Origin: Paenibacillaceae bacterium ZCTH02-B3
GTDB lineage: Bacteria > Bacillota > Bacilli > Paenibacillales > Paenibacillaceae
NCBI GenBank assembly: GCA_002159065.1
Contig: LZRV01000066.1
Coordinates: forward strand, 29,485-93,484
Direction: 5' to 3'
Length of the DNA stretch: 64,000 nucleotides
The position numbers and the translations under genes were made by a program. The notes under the pieces are model-generated. The model was not told where the DNA came from. It was given only the letters and a program-made list of their open reading frames with translations, and searched no databases. How positions within the stretch are numbered: position 1 is the first letter of the stretch; each line of letters opens with the position of its first letter. Of this stretch, positions 1-10,194 are shown one piece after another.

Positions 1-1
1 T

Positions 2-433
2 GCGGGGCGGTTCGTCGAGGAACGAAGACGCCGACCGTATCTGTTCGAAGACGCTCTGCCGACGCTGGACCAGCTGCGCCCCCGATACGGCCTGCTGCTG
101 CTCACCAACGGATCGCCGAGCCTCCAGCGGGAGAAACTGGCCGGGGTGCCGGAGCTGGCTTCTTATTTTGATCATATTGTCATTTCCGGTTCCTTCGGCG
201 AAGGAAAGCCGTCTCCGCGCCTGTTCCGCCACGCCATGGCGCTGCACGGCGTCTCCGCGGAGGAGACGGTGATGGTCGGGGACCGGCTGACCACCGACGT
301 TCTCGGCGCGGGTTCCGTCGGGATGCGCTCGGTTTGGGTAAACCGCCGCGGCCTCCCGCGCGGGGAGGACATCGTTCCCACGTGGGAGATCCGCTCGCTG
401 CGGGAACTTCCGGCATTGCTTGAACGCGCGTAG
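2..433 (+). CDS. HAD-superfamily hydrolase, 3' part
   Basis: The reading frame is open from base 2, so this is the C-terminal 143 residues of a gene that starts before the window. The HAD signatures are visible: motif II in LLTNGS, the motif III lysine in GKPSP, and motif IV in VGDRLTTDV with its acidic pair. Motif I (DxDxT) lies upstream of the window. The layout fits the haloacid-dehalogenase-like phosphatases of the YsaA/PpaX type. The substrate cannot be told from this fragment. It ends 34 bases before metH on the same strand, so the two may be co-transcribed. Confidence 0.85.
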   Translation, partial: AGRFVEERRRRPYLFEDALPTLDQLRPRYGLLLLTNGSPSLQREKLAGVPELASYFDHIVISGSFGEGKPSPRLFRHAMALHGVSAEETVMVGDRLTTDVLGAGSVGMRSVWVNRRGLPRGEDIVPTWEIRSLRELPALLERA

Positions 434-467
434 GCGAAGGCGCGCGGAAGGCGGAAGGGGTGTCGCC

Positions 468-3400
468 ATGAAAGGCACGACCGGTGAACACAAGCCGCCC
501 TTGCAGGATCTTCTTCAAGAGCGGATTCTCATTTTGGACGGCGCCATGGGAACCATGATCCAGCAGGCCGGATTGACGGCCGCGGATTTCGGCGGGGAAG
601 CGCTGGAAGGCTGCAACGAGATGCTGAACCTGACCCGCCCGGACGTCATCCGCGGCATCCATGAGGCGTATCTCGAGGCGGGCGCCGACATCGTCGAGAC
701 GAACACGTTCGGGGCCACCCCGGTGGTGCTGGCGGAATACGGAATCGCGGACCGGGCGCGGGAGATCAACCTGGCGGCGGCAAGGCTTGCGAGGGAAGCC
801 TGCGACCGGTATTCGACCCCGGACAAGCCGCGCTATGTCGCGGGTTCCATGGGTCCCACGACGAAAACCTTGTCCGTCACCGGCGGCGTGACCTTCGACG
901 AGCTGGCGGAGGCCTATCGCGAGCAGGCGCTGGCGCTTCTGGAAGGAGGCGTGGACGTCCTGCTCGTGGAAACATGCCAGGACACGCTGAACGTCAAGGC
1001 CGCCGGCGTCGGCATCCGGCGGGCGTTTGAAGCCTTCGGGCGCGAGGTGCCCGTCATGATCAGCGGCACCATCGAGCCCACGGGCACGACGCTGGCCGGG
1101 CAGAACATCGAAGCCTTCTACGTGTCGCTGAAACACCTGAAACCCATCTCCATCGGCCTCAACTGCGCCACCGGCCCTGAACTGATGCGGGACCATATCC
1201 GGACGTTGGCCGGCATGGCCGACATCGCGGTCAGCTGCTACCCGAACGCCGGGCTGCCGGACGAAGACGGCCGCTATCACGAAACGCCCGAATCCCTGGC
1301 CCGGAAACTCCGCGGCTTCGCCGAACAGGGATGGGTCAACGTGGTGGGCGGCTGCTGCGGCACGACGCCCGCCCATATCCGGGCCATCGCCGAAGCGCTG
1401 CGGGATCTTCCGCCGCGCAGACCCGAGGGACGGCATCCGGCGGCGGTGGCCGGCATCGAGACGGTTTACCTGGAGGAAGCGAACCGGCCGTGCCTGGTGG
1501 GGGAACGCACCAATGTCCTCGGCTCCAGACGGTTCAAGCGGCTGATCGCCGAAGGAAAGTACGAGGAAGCGGCGGAAATCGCCAGGGCCCAGGTGAAAAA
1601 CGGCGCCCAGGTCATCGACGTCTGCCTGCAGGACCCGGACAGGAACGAAGCGGAGGACATGCGGCGGTTTCTGGCCAGCGCCGCGCGGATCGTCAAGGTG
1701 CCGTTCATGATCGACTCCACCGATCCCGCCGTCGTCGAACTGGCGCTCAAAATGATCCAGGGCAAATCCATCATCAATTCGATCAACCTGGAAGACGGGG
1801 AAGAAAAGTTCGCCCGGATCGCGCCCCTCGTTCACCGGTACGGAGCGGCGGTGGTGGTGGGAACCATCGACGAACGCGGCCAGGCGATTACCCGGGAGGA
1901 CAAACTGGCCGTGGCACGCCGGTCGTACGAGCTCCTCACGGGCAAATACGGCCTGAAGGCGGAAGACATCATATTCGATCCGCTGGTGTTTCCCGTCGGC
2001 ACGGGGGATGAGCAGTACATCGGCTCCGCCCGCGAGACCATCGAGGCGATCCGGCTGATCAAGGAAGCCTTGCCGGAGTGCAAGACGATCCTCGGCATCA
2101 GCAACGTGTCGTTCGGGCTTCCGGAAGCGGGCCGGGAAGTGCTCAATTCCGTTTTCCTGTACGAATGCACGAAGGCCGGCCTCGACTACGCCATCGTCAA
2201 CACGGAGAAGCTGGAGCGGTACGCCTCGATTCCGGAAGAGGAACGGCGGCTGGCGGAGAAACTGCTCTACGACACAAGCGGCGAGACGCTGGCCGCCTTC
2301 GTGGCCGCCTTCCGGGACAAAACATCCAAAAAGCAAAAAGCCCCGGACGTAGTGCTGCCGCTGGAAGAGCGCCTCGCGCGCCGCGTGGTGGAAGGCAGCA
2401 AGGAAGGCCTGTTCGGCGACCTGGACGAAGCGCTTCGCAAGTACGCGCCGCTGGAGATCATCAACGGCCCCCTCATGGCGGGGATGGACGAGGTGGGCCG
2501 GCTGTTCAACAACAACGAGCTCATCGTGGCGGAAGTGCTGCAAAGCGCGGAAGTGATGAAAGCGGCCGTGGCGTATCTGGAACCGCATATGGAGAAGGCG
2601 GATTCGGCCGTCAAGGGCAAGATGCTGCTCGCCACGGTGAAGGGCGATGTGCACGACATCGGCAAAAACCTGGTGGAAATCATTCTGTCCAACAACGGAT
2701 ACCAGGTGGTCGACCTGGGGATCAAGGTGCCGCCGGAGCGGCTGATCGAGGCGTACCGCGCCGAGAAACCGGACTTCATCGGCTTGTCCGGGCTGTTGGT
2801 CAAGTCCGCCCAACAGATGGTGGTGACCGCCCAGGACCTGCGGGGCGCCGGCATCGGCATCCCCATCCTGGTGGGCGGCGCCGCGCTGACCCGCAAGTTC
2901 GTGAAGACGCGGATCGCCCCGGAATACGACGGCATCGTGCTGTACGCCAAGGACGCCATGGAAGGGCTGGAGCTGGCCAACCGCCTGTCCGACCCGGCGC
3001 AGCGGGAAGCCCTGGAGAAGGAATATTTCGCTTCCCGCGTCCAGGCGCACGGGGAAGGAAGCCCGGAAAAACGGGCGGGCCGGGCCGCCGTGCGTTCTCC
3101 GGCCATCGACCCCGACGCGCCCGTCTTTACGCCGCCGGATACCGATCGGCATGTGCTGAGGGACATTCCGCTGTCCCACGTGCTTCCCTACGTCAACTGG
3201 CAAATGCTGCTCGGCCACCATCTCGGGCTGAAGGGTAACGTGGAGCAGCTGCTCGCGGCGGGCGACGAAAAGGCGGTCCGGCTCCGGGAAACGGTGGACG
3301 CCGTCATCGCCGAAGCGGAGAAGAACGGCTGGCTCAGACCGCAGGCGGTGTACCGGTTCTTCCCGGCGCAGTCGGACGGCAACGACATTCTGGTATACGA

Positions 3401-3926
3401 TCCGGACGACCCGTCCCGCGTGCTCAAACGGTTTTCCTTCCCCAGGCAGCCGGCCGAACCGTATCTGTGCATCGCCGATTTCCTGAAATCGGCGGACAGC
3501 GGCGTCATGGACTACGTCGGCTTTTTCGTCGTGACCGCGGGCCACGGGGCGAAGGAGCAGGCGAACCGCTGGAAAGAGGAAGGGGATTACCTGAGATCCC
3601 ACGCGCTCCTGGCGGCGGCGCTGGAAGTGGCGGAGGCGGCGGCGGAGCGGACGCATCAGCTCATGCGGGACATCTGGGGATTCCCGGATCCTCCCGGCAT
3701 GACGATGAAACAGCGTTTTGCCGCCCAGTATCAGGGCATCCGGGTTTCCTTCGGATATCCCGCCTGCCCGAACCTGGAGGACCAGGCGCTCCTGTTCGAG
3801 TTGCTGCATCCGGAGGATATCGGCGTGCAGCTGACGGAAGGATACATGATGGATCCGGAAGCCTCGGTGTCGGCCATGGTCTTCGCCCACCCGCAGGCGC
3901 GATACTTTAATGTTATGAATGATTAA
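468..3926 (+). CDS. metH: Cobalamin-dependent methionine synthase
   Basis: MetH transfers a methyl group from 5-methyltetrahydrofolate to homocysteine through methylcobalamin. The 1152-residue product has the full four-module layout. The homocysteine domain covers about 1-325, with zinc cysteines in LNCATG and near residue 295 in GGCCGT. The pterin domain starts near 340 (GERTNVLGS). The B12 cap and B12 domain follow, with the cobalt-ligand motif DVHDIG near residue 727. The C-terminal AdoMet reactivation domain runs from about 890. An ATG at 420 is in frame, but the ATG at 468 is chosen because GGAAGGGG lies just before it and 420 falls inside the upstream gene. No S-box or T-box leader is visible, since the gene directly follows the HAD gene. 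Confidence 0.97.
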   Translation: MKGTTGEHKPPLQDLLQERILILDGAMGTMIQQAGLTAADFGGEALEGCNEMLNLTRPDVIRGIHEAYLEAGADIVETNTFGATPVVLAEYGIADRAREINLAAARLAREACDRYSTPDKPRYVAGSMGPTTKTLSVTGGVTFDELAEAYREQALALLEGGVDVLLVETCQDTLNVKAAGVGIRRAFEAFGREVPVMISGTIEPTGTTLAGQNIEAFYVSLKHLKPISIGLNCATGPELMRDHIRTLAGMADIAVSCYPNAGLPDEDGRYHETPESLARKLRGFAEQGWVNVVGGCCGTTPAHIRAIAEALRDLPPRRPEGRHPAAVAGIETVYLEEANRPCLVGERTNVLGSRRFKRLIAEGKYEEAAEIARAQVKNGAQVIDVCLQDPDRNEAEDMRRFLASAARIVKVPFMIDSTDPAVVELALKMIQGKSIINSINLEDGEEKFARIAPLVHRYGAAVVVGTIDERGQAITREDKLAVARRSYELLTGKYGLKAEDIIFDPLVFPVGTGDEQYIGSARETIEAIRLIKEALPECKTILGISNVSFGLPEAGREVLNSVFLYECTKAGLDYAIVNTEKLERYASIPEEERRLAEKLLYDTSGETLAAFVAAFRDKTSKKQKAPDVVLPLEERLARRVVEGSKEGLFGDLDEALRKYAPLEIINGPLMAGMDEVGRLFNNNELIVAEVLQSAEVMKAAVAYLEPHMEKADSAVKGKMLLATVKGDVHDIGKNLVEIILSNNGYQVVDLGIKVPPERLIEAYRAEKPDFIGLSGLLVKSAQQMVVTAQDLRGAGIGIPILVGGAALTRKFVKTRIAPEYDGIVLYAKDAMEGLELANRLSDPAQREALEKEYFASRVQAHGEGSPEKRAGRAAVRSPAIDPDAPVFTPPDTDRHVLRDIPLSHVLPYVNWQMLLGHHLGLKGNVEQLLAAGDEKAVRLRETVDAVIAEAEKNGWLRPQAVYRFFPAQSDGNDILVYDPDDPSRVLKRFSFPRQPAEPYLCIADFLKSADSGVMDYVGFFVVTAGHGAKEQANRWKEEGDYLRSHALLAAALEVAEAAAERTHQLMRDIWGFPDPPGMTMKQRFAAQYQGIRVSFGYPACPNLEDQALLFELLHPEDIGVQLTEGYMMDPEASVSAMVFAHPQARYFNVMND

Positions 3927-3935
3927 TGACATTAA
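3923..3935. repeat. Odd palindrome TTAATGACATTAA at metH stop
   Basis: A 13-base palindrome (6-1-6) overlaps the metH stop codon. The same pattern with T at the centre occurs at 42070-42082 at the end of the AbrB-family gene. It may be chance in an AT-rich patch; no function is assigned. Confidence 0.25.
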
Positions 3936-3952
3936 ATATTAAACCAAATGAT

Positions 3953-4000
3953 AACCCCCTCCGGGCGCCGCGCGCGGCGGCAATGTTCCGGCAGGGGGTT
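3953..4000. terminator. Hairpin between metH and tlp
   Basis: AACCCCCT pairs with AGGGGGTT around an inner CGCCGC/GCGGCG hairpin. It lies between the ends of convergent metH and tlp. T-rich sequence follows on the minus side and only a weak T stretch on the plus side, so it could act for both genes. Nothing else is seen in 3936-4097. Confidence 0.45.
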
Positions 4001-4097
4001 CGGCTTTCAAAAGGCGGCGCCGGACCGCGGCTGTCCCGGCATTCAACGGCCGGGCTTGAGCCGGACCGGCGCTCCGGGACCGGTTCCGTTCCGAATC

Positions 4098-4340
4098 TTA
4101 CGGCTGATCTTCGTTTCGGGCGCGCCGGGCGCGGGCTTCGTCCTTGATCTCTTCGCGCAGGCCGCGGATGCTCTCGCGGCGGCGCATGTTTTTCTCGTTG
4201 ATGGCCTGGATTTCTTCCGGCGCCAGCTCTTCCGCGTGTTCCGTCAGATATTCTTCCGCTTCCTCGAGATTCTCGATGGTGTTTTGCACCATTTTCTGCA
4301 GCTTCTCCACGTTGTCGGACCGGTCGTCCGGTTTGGCCAT
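4098..4340 (-). CDS. tlp: Small acid-soluble spore protein Tlp
   Basis: The 80-residue, highly charged protein starts MAKPDDRSDNVEKLQ and is dominated by helix-forming E, K, R and Q. This is the typical length and N-terminus of the minor spore protein Tlp, which is made in the forespore and degraded on germination. The ATG at 4340 is preceded by AAAGGAGGTG, an excellent ribosome site. It stands alone and faces away from mrfA. Its presence is direct evidence for an endospore former. Confidence 0.92.
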   Translation of the reverse strand: MAKPDDRSDNVEKLQKMVQNTIENLEEAEEYLTEHAEELAPEEIQAINEKNMRRRESIRGLREEIKDEARARRARNEDQP

Positions 4341-4539
4341 GGGTGCACCTCCTTTTCGACGGATCGTCCGGAGCCGGGTTTCCGGCGGCGGACCGGGCGG
4401 GCTTTTCGCGCGGGAACTTCCCCGTTCTCCCGTGAAGTCCGCGGATCTGCCGGTACCTTTCCGGGGTTGCCTGCCCCTTTAGTGCCGGTTCCCGCCGCGG
4501 AAACGGCCCGGTTTGCGGAATGGAAGGATCGTTCCCGCA

Positions 4540-4569
4540 TAGGTTGCCGGATACTGCCGGTTTTTATGC
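4540..4569 (-). promoter_or_regulatory. Possible sigma-G promoter for tlp
   Basis: On the minus strand, GCATA (4565-4569) and CAACCTA (4540-4546) are 18 bases apart. This resembles the sigma-G pattern (-35 GMATR, -10 CATNHTA) with one mismatch in the -10. It would give a leader of nearly 200 bases, which is long, so confidence is low. Confidence 0.25.
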
Positions 4570-4739
4570 GGCTGCAAGAGGCACCCGCCATGCCGGCGGA
4601 CCAGGGAATCCGCCGCCATTTTCCCGGGAAAGCGCAGGAGCCGACAGGGCGTGTCGCAACGGAGACGCGGGAAGGGAATCTCGGCGGAAGGGCCGCCTCC
4701 TTTCGATCCCGTTTGGCAAATTGGGACACGCCGCGGGAA

Positions 4740-4768
4740 TTGCATGGCGAACATACATTCTGTACAAT
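4740..4768 (+). promoter_or_regulatory. Sigma-A promoter of mrfAB
   Basis: TTGCAT (4740-4745) and TACAAT (4763-4768) are 17 bases apart. Transcription would start near 4775. This argues against using the ATG at 4775 as the mrfA start and for the GTG at 4805. The 464-base gap 4341-4804 holds only this promoter and the weak tlp candidate. Confidence 0.7.
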
Positions 4769-4804
4769 GGAATCATGATCAGGCCTGCAAGGGAGCGGAT
4801 CAGG

Positions 4805-7096
4805 GTGAACCGATGGACCGGCCGGGCGGCTTCGGTGGAGGAGTGGATCGCCGATTTCCGCCGCCGCCCCGAGTTCATGGCGAACGTGACGCATTGGCAT
4901 ACCACGCCGGCGCGGCCCGCGCGGACGGCGCCGTTTCCGGAGGAGCTGCACCCGAAGCTGGCCGGCGGGCTCGGCCGCAAGGGAATCGCCAGCCTGTACA
5001 CGCACCAGGCGGAAGCCTTCTCGGCGGCCCGTGCCGGGGAACACTTCGTCGTGGTGACGCCCACCGCCTCCGGCAAGACGCTGTGCTATAACCTGCCGGT
5101 GCTCCAGCGCATTCTGGAAGACGACAGCGCGCGGGCGCTTTACCTGTTTCCGACCAAGGCCCTGGCCCAGGACCAGGTGGCGGAACTGCAGGAACTGGCC
5201 AATCTGATGGACGTGGACATCAAGACCCATACCTACGACGGGGACACGCCTCCCGAGGTCCGGCGGGTGGTCCGCCTGGCGGGCCACATCGTGGTCACCA
5301 ATCCGGACATGCTGCACAGCGCCATCCTGCCCCATCACACGAAATGGGTCAAGCTGTTCGAAAACCTGAAATACGTGGTCATCGACGAATTGCATGCGTA
5401 CCGCGGCGTGTTCGGAAGCCATGTGGCCAACGTCATCCGCCGGCTGAAGCGGATCTGCCGGTTCTATGGCAGCCGCCCGCAGTTCCTGTGCGCCTCGGCC
5501 ACGATCCGCAATCCGAAGGAACACGCGCAGCGCCTGCTGGAAGAGCCGGTCCGCCTGATCGATGACAACGGGGCGCCTTCGGGCGAGCGGCATTTCGTGT
5601 TTTACAATCCGCCCCTCGTGAACCGGCAGCTCGGCATCCGCGCGAGCAGCGTGCTGGAGACGCAGAAGATCGCGGCCGATCTGCTCAGGAGCGGCATCCA
5701 GACCATCGTGTTCGCCCGCAGCCGGGTGCGGATGGAGATTTTGCTGACCTATCTGCAGGAACTGATACGGAAGGATTTCGGACCCAAGACGATCCGCGGC
5801 TACCGGGGCGGCTATCTGCCCCGGCAGCGAAGGGAAATCGAACGCGGCTTGCGCTCGGGGGAAATCCGCGGCGTCGTCAGCACGAACGCCCTGGAACTCG
5901 GCATCGACATCGGCGAGTTGCAGGCGTGCGTGATCAACGGCTATCCGGGTTCCGTGGCCAGCACGCTGCAGCAATCCGGACGGGCCGGCCGCCGGCGCGG
6001 CAGCTCCGTCACGATTCTGGTGGCGGGAAGCAATCCCCTCGACCAGTTTCTCGTGCGCCATCCGGAGTTCTTTTTCGGCCTGACCCCGGAAGAAGCGCGC
6101 ATCGATCCGGACAACCTGCTGATCCTGCTGGATCAGCTGAAGTGCGCCGCATACGAACTGCCCTTTGAGGCGGGGGAGACGTTCGGCGCGGAATCCCTGG
6201 AAGACATGCTGGAGTTCCTGGCGCAGGAACGGGTCGTCCACCAGGCAGGGAACCGCTGGCACTGGATGGCGCAGGCGTTTCCCGCGAACAACGTGTCCCT
6301 GCGCACCGCCGCTCCGGAAAACTTCGTCATCATCGACATCACGGAAGGGCACAGGGTCATCGGCGAGGTGGACCGCTTCAGCGCGCCGACTCTCATCCAC
6401 GAAGAGGCGATTTACATTCATGAAGGCGTGCAATACCAGGTGGAGAAACTGGACTATCCCGAGAAGAAAGCTTACGTCCGGCAGGTGAATGTGGATTATT
6501 TCACCGATGCCAACGTGGCGGTGGACCTGAAAGTGCTGCACGCCGACCTGGAGGAAGCGGACGGGCCGCTCTCCCGGCAATACGGGGAAATCGCCGTCAC
6601 CGCGCGGACGACCGTTTTCAAGAAAATCCGCCTGCGCACCCACGAAAACATCGGTTCCGGCCCGATCCATCTGCCGGAGGAAGAACTCCACACCTCCGGC
6701 TGCTGGTTCGCCTTTGCCGATGAAGCCTTCGGGGGGCGAAACGAAACCGAACGGCAGACGGCCCTGATGGGCGTGTCCAATGTCCTCGGGCGGCTCGCGT
6801 CGCTGCATCTGATGTGCGATCCGTTCGACATTCGGGTGGTGCCGCAGGTCAAGGCGGTGCACACGAAACGTCCGACCATCTTTTTCTACGACCGCTATCC
6901 CGGAGGAATCGGGCTCAGCCGAAAGCTGTTCGACCTCTATGCGGAACTGTTCCGGGAAGGAGAGCGCCTCATCGCCGGCTGCGGCTGCGAAAACGGCTGC
7001 CCCTCCTGCGTCGGTCCCGCCGATGAAACCGGCGAAAGGGGCAAGGAACTGGCGTTGGAGCTTATTCGCCGCGCGCTGTCGGAGGTGCCGGCATGA
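4805..7096 (+). CDS. mrfA: DEXH helicase MrfA (YprA)
   Basis: This is a superfamily 2 helicase of 763 residues, close to the 749 of Bacillus subtilis MrfA. In B. subtilis MrfA works with the nuclease MrfB in a mitomycin C repair pathway that is separate from UvrABC. Walker A (TASGKT) is near residue 88 and the DEXH box (DELH) near 193. Helicase motif VI lies in QSGRAGRR. Four cysteines in a CGCENGCPSC cluster near residue 725 form the metal site of the C-terminal MZB domain. The GTG at 4805 is preferred: AAGGGAG lies about 9 bases upstream, and the promoter leaves no leader for the ATG at 4775. It overlaps mrfB by 4 bases (ATGA). Confidence 0.93.
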   Translation: MNRWTGRAASVEEWIADFRRRPEFMANVTHWHTTPARPARTAPFPEELHPKLAGGLGRKGIASLYTHQAEAFSAARAGEHFVVVTPTASGKTLCYNLPVLQRILEDDSARALYLFPTKALAQDQVAELQELANLMDVDIKTHTYDGDTPPEVRRVVRLAGHIVVTNPDMLHSAILPHHTKWVKLFENLKYVVIDELHAYRGVFGSHVANVIRRLKRICRFYGSRPQFLCASATIRNPKEHAQRLLEEPVRLIDDNGAPSGERHFVFYNPPLVNRQLGIRASSVLETQKIAADLLRSGIQTIVFARSRVRMEILLTYLQELIRKDFGPKTIRGYRGGYLPRQRREIERGLRSGEIRGVVSTNALELGIDIGELQACVINGYPGSVASTLQQSGRAGRRRGSSVTILVAGSNPLDQFLVRHPEFFFGLTPEEARIDPDNLLILLDQLKCAAYELPFEAGETFGAESLEDMLEFLAQERVVHQAGNRWHWMAQAFPANNVSLRTAAPENFVIIDITEGHRVIGEVDRFSAPTLIHEEAIYIHEGVQYQVEKLDYPEKKAYVRQVNVDYFTDANVAVDLKVLHADLEEADGPLSRQYGEIAVTARTTVFKKIRLRTHENIGSGPIHLPEEELHTSGCWFAFADEAFGGRNETERQTALMGVSNVLGRLASLHLMCDPFDIRVVPQVKAVHTKRPTIFFYDRYPGGIGLSRKLFDLYAELFREGERLIAGCGCENGCPSCVGPADETGERGKELALELIRRALSEVPA

Positions 7097-8448
7097 GCGC
7101 CCTGCGGGAACGGCTGATGCGCCTGGGGGCCGCGGGAAGGACGGGGGGAGGAGACCTGTCGGCGCGGCCGGAAGAACGGGGGCGCGGGACAGCCGTTGTT
7201 GACAAGGCGGGGATCGCCGGGACCGTCCCGGTTCAGGACGCGGCAGGAAGGGAAGACGGCTGGCGGGCGCTCGGCGCCGCCACGGCGCGCAACGATTGGG
7301 GCGCTTTCCTTCTTCGCCGCCGGGCGTACCCCTCCGGCCACCGGCACGGCCGTCACCGGCTGGGCGATCTGGAATGGGCGCTGCCGCTCCTCGCCCCGGT
7401 CACGGAACGGCAAAACCGCCGCGCTCCGGTTCCGTCCGCCCGTCCCCCCGGCGCGGAAGCGGTCCTTTTTCTCGATCTGGAAACCACGGGGCTCGGCGTC
7501 GGGACGGGGAATTTTCCCTTCCTGATCGGCCTTGCCTATATGGAAAGCGGCACCTTCCGCGTGGAGCAATTGTTCATCCGCCATCCCGGAGAAGAGCCGG
7601 CGGCGCTTGCGCATCTGCTGGACCGGCTGCGGGACCGGACCCACCTGGCCACCTTTAACGGCCGTGCCTTCGACTGGCCGCTGCTGACGAGCCGGTTCGT
7701 CCTGAACGGCTGGCGGCCGACCGGGGACGGCCCCCTTCATCTCGACCTGTTGCCGCCGTCCCGCGCCCTGTGGCGCCACGCGTTGGCGTCGTGCCGGCTG
7801 TCGGCCATCGAAGAGCACCGTCTGGGCATCGAGCGCGAAGACGACATTCCGGGAGCGCTCGCCCCGACGTTTTATTTCCGATACCTGGAGGACGGCGATC
7901 CCGCGCATGTGGCGGGGGTGCTCGCCCACAACGAACGGGATTTGCTGGCGCTGGCTTCCCTGGCGGTGCACCTGGGGCGGTTGGCCGGGGGAATGGCGGA
8001 CCCGGGGGAAACGGCGGAATGGACGGCGGCGGAGCTCATGGGCGCCGCCGCCTGGCTGGACGCCCACGGACGTCCGGAGCAGGCCGATCCGCTGTACCGG
8101 GAACTCGGCGGAAGGGACGAGCCCGGCATGTTCCGCTGGCTGATGGCGGCGGCGGAACGCTGGAGACGCCTCGGGCGGTTCGACGAAGCGGTGCCGCTCT
8201 GGGAAAAGGCCGCGGCGATCGCGGAGCGGTCGGCGGTTCCGGTGCCGGATGCGCACATCCGGCTCGCTGTCTATCACGAACACCGCCGCAAGGACCCGGC
8301 CGCGGCGCTGGTTTACGCGGAACGGGCGCTTGCGCTGTCCGCCGCCCTGCCGCCGTCACGCGGCTTTTCCCGCGCCCCGCGGGAAAGGGAGGAAATCCGA
8401 CGGCGGGTGGAACGGCTCCGCCGCAAACTTGCCGCAAACCGTGACTGA
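7093..8448 (+). CDS. mrfB: DEDDh exonuclease MrfB (YprB)
   Basis: This 451-residue protein is the partner of MrfA. The exonuclease I motif DLETTG lies near residue 127. Motif II aspartate is in NGRAFDW, and the final H and D are in AHNERDLLA, completing the DEDDh set. The C-terminal third is rich in short helical repeats that look TPR-like, as in the B. subtilis protein. The N-terminal 90 residues are Gly/Arg-rich and poorly conserved. The start overlaps the mrfA stop as ATGA, so the two are translationally coupled. Confidence 0.9.
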   Translation: MSALRERLMRLGAAGRTGGGDLSARPEERGRGTAVVDKAGIAGTVPVQDAAGREDGWRALGAATARNDWGAFLLRRRAYPSGHRHGRHRLGDLEWALPLLAPVTERQNRRAPVPSARPPGAEAVLFLDLETTGLGVGTGNFPFLIGLAYMESGTFRVEQLFIRHPGEEPAALAHLLDRLRDRTHLATFNGRAFDWPLLTSRFVLNGWRPTGDGPLHLDLLPPSRALWRHALASCRLSAIEEHRLGIEREDDIPGALAPTFYFRYLEDGDPAHVAGVLAHNERDLLALASLAVHLGRLAGGMADPGETAEWTAAELMGAAAWLDAHGRPEQADPLYRELGGRDEPGMFRWLMAAAERWRRLGRFDEAVPLWEKAAAIAERSAVPVPDAHIRLAVYHEHRRKDPAAALVYAERALALSAALPPSRGFSRAPREREEIRRRVERLRRKLAANRD

Positions 8449-8469
8449 TCCCCTTCTCTGAGGTATAAT
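8441..8469 (+). promoter_or_regulatory. Sigma-A promoter of the glycosylase-nfo run
   Basis: TATAAT at 8464-8469 has GTGACT at 8441-8446, 17 bases upstream (4 of 6 to TTGACA). It sits right after the mrfB stop and could start the chain of genes from 8508 to 12386. Confidence 0.6.
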
Positions 8470-8507
8470 GTTACGGACGAGCGACATCTGGGAAGGGAAG
8501 ACCACGC

Positions 8508-9326
8508 ATGCCGGAATGGCCCGAGATGGAACATTACCGCAGAAGGCTCGGCGATCTCGTCTGCGGTGTACATATAACGGACGCCGTCGTGCATCAGCCC
8601 CGCGCCATCAACGCGGAACCCGAAGAATTCGAACGAGCCCTGCAAAGCCGCCGCATTCTGTTCGTGGAACGACGGGGCAAGTATCTGCTGTTTCATCTGG
8701 ACGACGGATACCGGCTGGTGCTGTATCTGGCGCAGGGGGGCTATCTTCGCCACGGGCCGGAGAGGGACAAGCTGGACGCCCGTTTTGCGGTCATCATCGG
8801 TTTCACGGACGGAAACCGCCTGTTTTTCCGCATTCCCGCTTCCGGTTTTCTGCATTGGATGCCGGCGAAGGCGGCTGCGGAATCGCTGAAGTTCCTCGGG
8901 CCGGAACCGTTTGACCCCCGTCTGGACGACAACGCGTTCGCCGCGGCGCTGGCCGGCGGGCGCGGGGTTCTCCGGCTGGCGCTTGCCAACCAGCGCATCA
9001 TCGCCGGCATCGGGGGCCGCTACGCGGACGAAATTTGCCATCAGGCGGGGATTTCTCCCCTGGCGGTGCCGGCCGATTTGTCCCTCGAAGCGCGGCGCAG
9101 CCTGTTCAGGGCCATGCGGCTGGTCCTGCAGGAAGCGGTGGATGCCGGCGGCTGCATGGACAAACCGCTGCACGACGGCGATGACCTGACCGGAGGCTAC
9201 CGGTCCCGGCTGCGCGTGCACGGTCGGGAAGGGCAGGCGTGTCCCCGCTGCGGCGGCACGATCCGGCGGGAGACGGTCTCGTCCCGCCACGTCTACTTTT
9301 GCCCGGACTGCCAGAAATTCGACTGA
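8508..9326 (+). CDS. Fpg/Nei-family DNA glycosylase (divergent)
   Basis: The protein (272 residues) begins MPEWPEMEHY, so the catalytic Pro2 and Glu3 of formamidopyrimidine/endonuclease VIII glycosylases are present, as is the beta-hairpin lysine (Lys58 in RRGKY). The C-terminal zinc finger is CPRC...CPDC with an arginine just before the last pair. Two features differ from classical MutM. The conserved Asn of GIGNxYADE is Gly170 (GIGGRYADE), and the usual MHLGMSG loop is replaced by LYLAQGG. It is therefore better called a second Nei/Fpg-type enzyme than MutM itself. It lies directly upstream of endonuclease IV, which would process the abasic sites it makes. Confidence 0.85.
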   Translation: MPEWPEMEHYRRRLGDLVCGVHITDAVVHQPRAINAEPEEFERALQSRRILFVERRGKYLLFHLDDGYRLVLYLAQGGYLRHGPERDKLDARFAVIIGFTDGNRLFFRIPASGFLHWMPAKAAAESLKFLGPEPFDPRLDDNAFAAALAGGRGVLRLALANQRIIAGIGGRYADEICHQAGISPLAVPADLSLEARRSLFRAMRLVLQEAVDAGGCMDKPLHDGDDLTGGYRSRLRVHGREGQACPRCGGTIRRETVSSRHVYFCPDCQKFD

Positions 9327-9345
9327 CGGAACGGAGCGCTTGAAC

Positions 9346-10194
9346 ATGGCCGGCGTCATGGCGGGCGGTCATCTGAGCATCCGCAAGGGCTACGAATCGG
9401 CGGCGAAGACGGCGGCGCGGATGGGGATGGGCGCGTTCCAGTACTTTCCGAAAAACCCCCGCAGCCTGCGCGTGAAGGCTTTCGACCCGCGGGACGCCGC
9501 CGCGTGCCGGGCCTTCTGCCGGGAGAAGGGCATCGTGTCCGTGGCGCACGGGCCTTATCCCGTCAATCCCGCCGCGGACCCGGCCGGCGCGGAAGCGTCG
9601 GTGCGCTGCGTGCTGAACGATCTGGCCGTCGCCGAAGCCTGTGGCTCCATCGGCGTGGTGGTGCATTTCGGCTCGTGGCGGGGAAGCGATCCCCTGCAGG
9701 GATACCGCAACGTCATCGCATGGCTTGACCGCGTGCTGGAAGAGTGGCCGGGACAGGCCAGGCTGCTGCTCGAGAACGAAGCGGGAGACAGGGGCCCGTT
9801 CGGCACGACGCCGGAAGAGCTGGCGCAAATCCGCGCGTTGTGCAAAAGGCCCGAGGCGGTGGGCTTCTGTCTGGACATCTGCCACCTTTTCGCCAGCGGG
9901 GAGTGGAACGGGAGAAACGGTGACGAGTTCGCCGGACGGGCGCGCGAGTCGGGTTATTTCGCGGCCCTCGCCGCGGTGCACTGCAACGATTCGCCGCATC
10001 CGTGCGGTTCCCGGCGGGACCGCCACGCGCCGGCGGGCGAAGGGCGGATCGGCGAAGAAGGGTTCCGCGACCTTCTGCGCCTGCCGGAGATCCGCCGCGC
10101 GGCGCTTCTTTTGGAAACCCCCTCCATGGAAGGCCATCCGTACGCGGGGCAGCTGGCCTTTTTGCGGCGCTTGTGCGAGGAGGAAAGCGATTGA
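9346..10194 (+). CDS. nfo: Endonuclease IV (AP endonuclease)
   Basis: Nfo cuts the DNA backbone 5' of abasic sites using a three-metal centre. All expected ligands are seen in order: His in VAHGPYPVN, His in VVVHFGS, Glu in LLENEAG, Asp and His in CLDICHLF, His in AVHCNDS, Asp and His in RDRHAP, and Glu in LLETPS. The length of 282 residues is normal. A TTG at 9340 is in frame, but the ATG at 9346 has GGAG at a good 9-base distance. The gene follows the glycosylase by 19 bases and overlaps the next gene by 4 bases. Confidence 0.92.
   Translation: MAGVMAGGHLSIRKGYESAAKTAARMGMGAFQYFPKNPRSLRVKAFDPRDAAACRAFCREKGIVSVAHGPYPVNPAADPAGAEASVRCVLNDLAVAEACGSIGVVVHFGSWRGSDPLQGYRNVIAWLDRVLEEWPGQARLLLENEAGDRGPFGTTPEELAQIRALCKRPEAVGFCLDICHLFASGEWNGRNGDEFAGRARESGYFAALAAVHCNDSPHPCGSRRDRHAPAGEGRIGEEGFRDLLRLPEIRRAALLLETPSMEGHPYAGQLAFLRRLCEEESD

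Noticed and set aside
180..3932. A 1250-codon open frame on the minus strand opposite metH
   Set aside because: It is the antisense shadow of a GC-rich gene; its Arg/His/Gly-rich translation has no protein-like motifs and no ribosome site.
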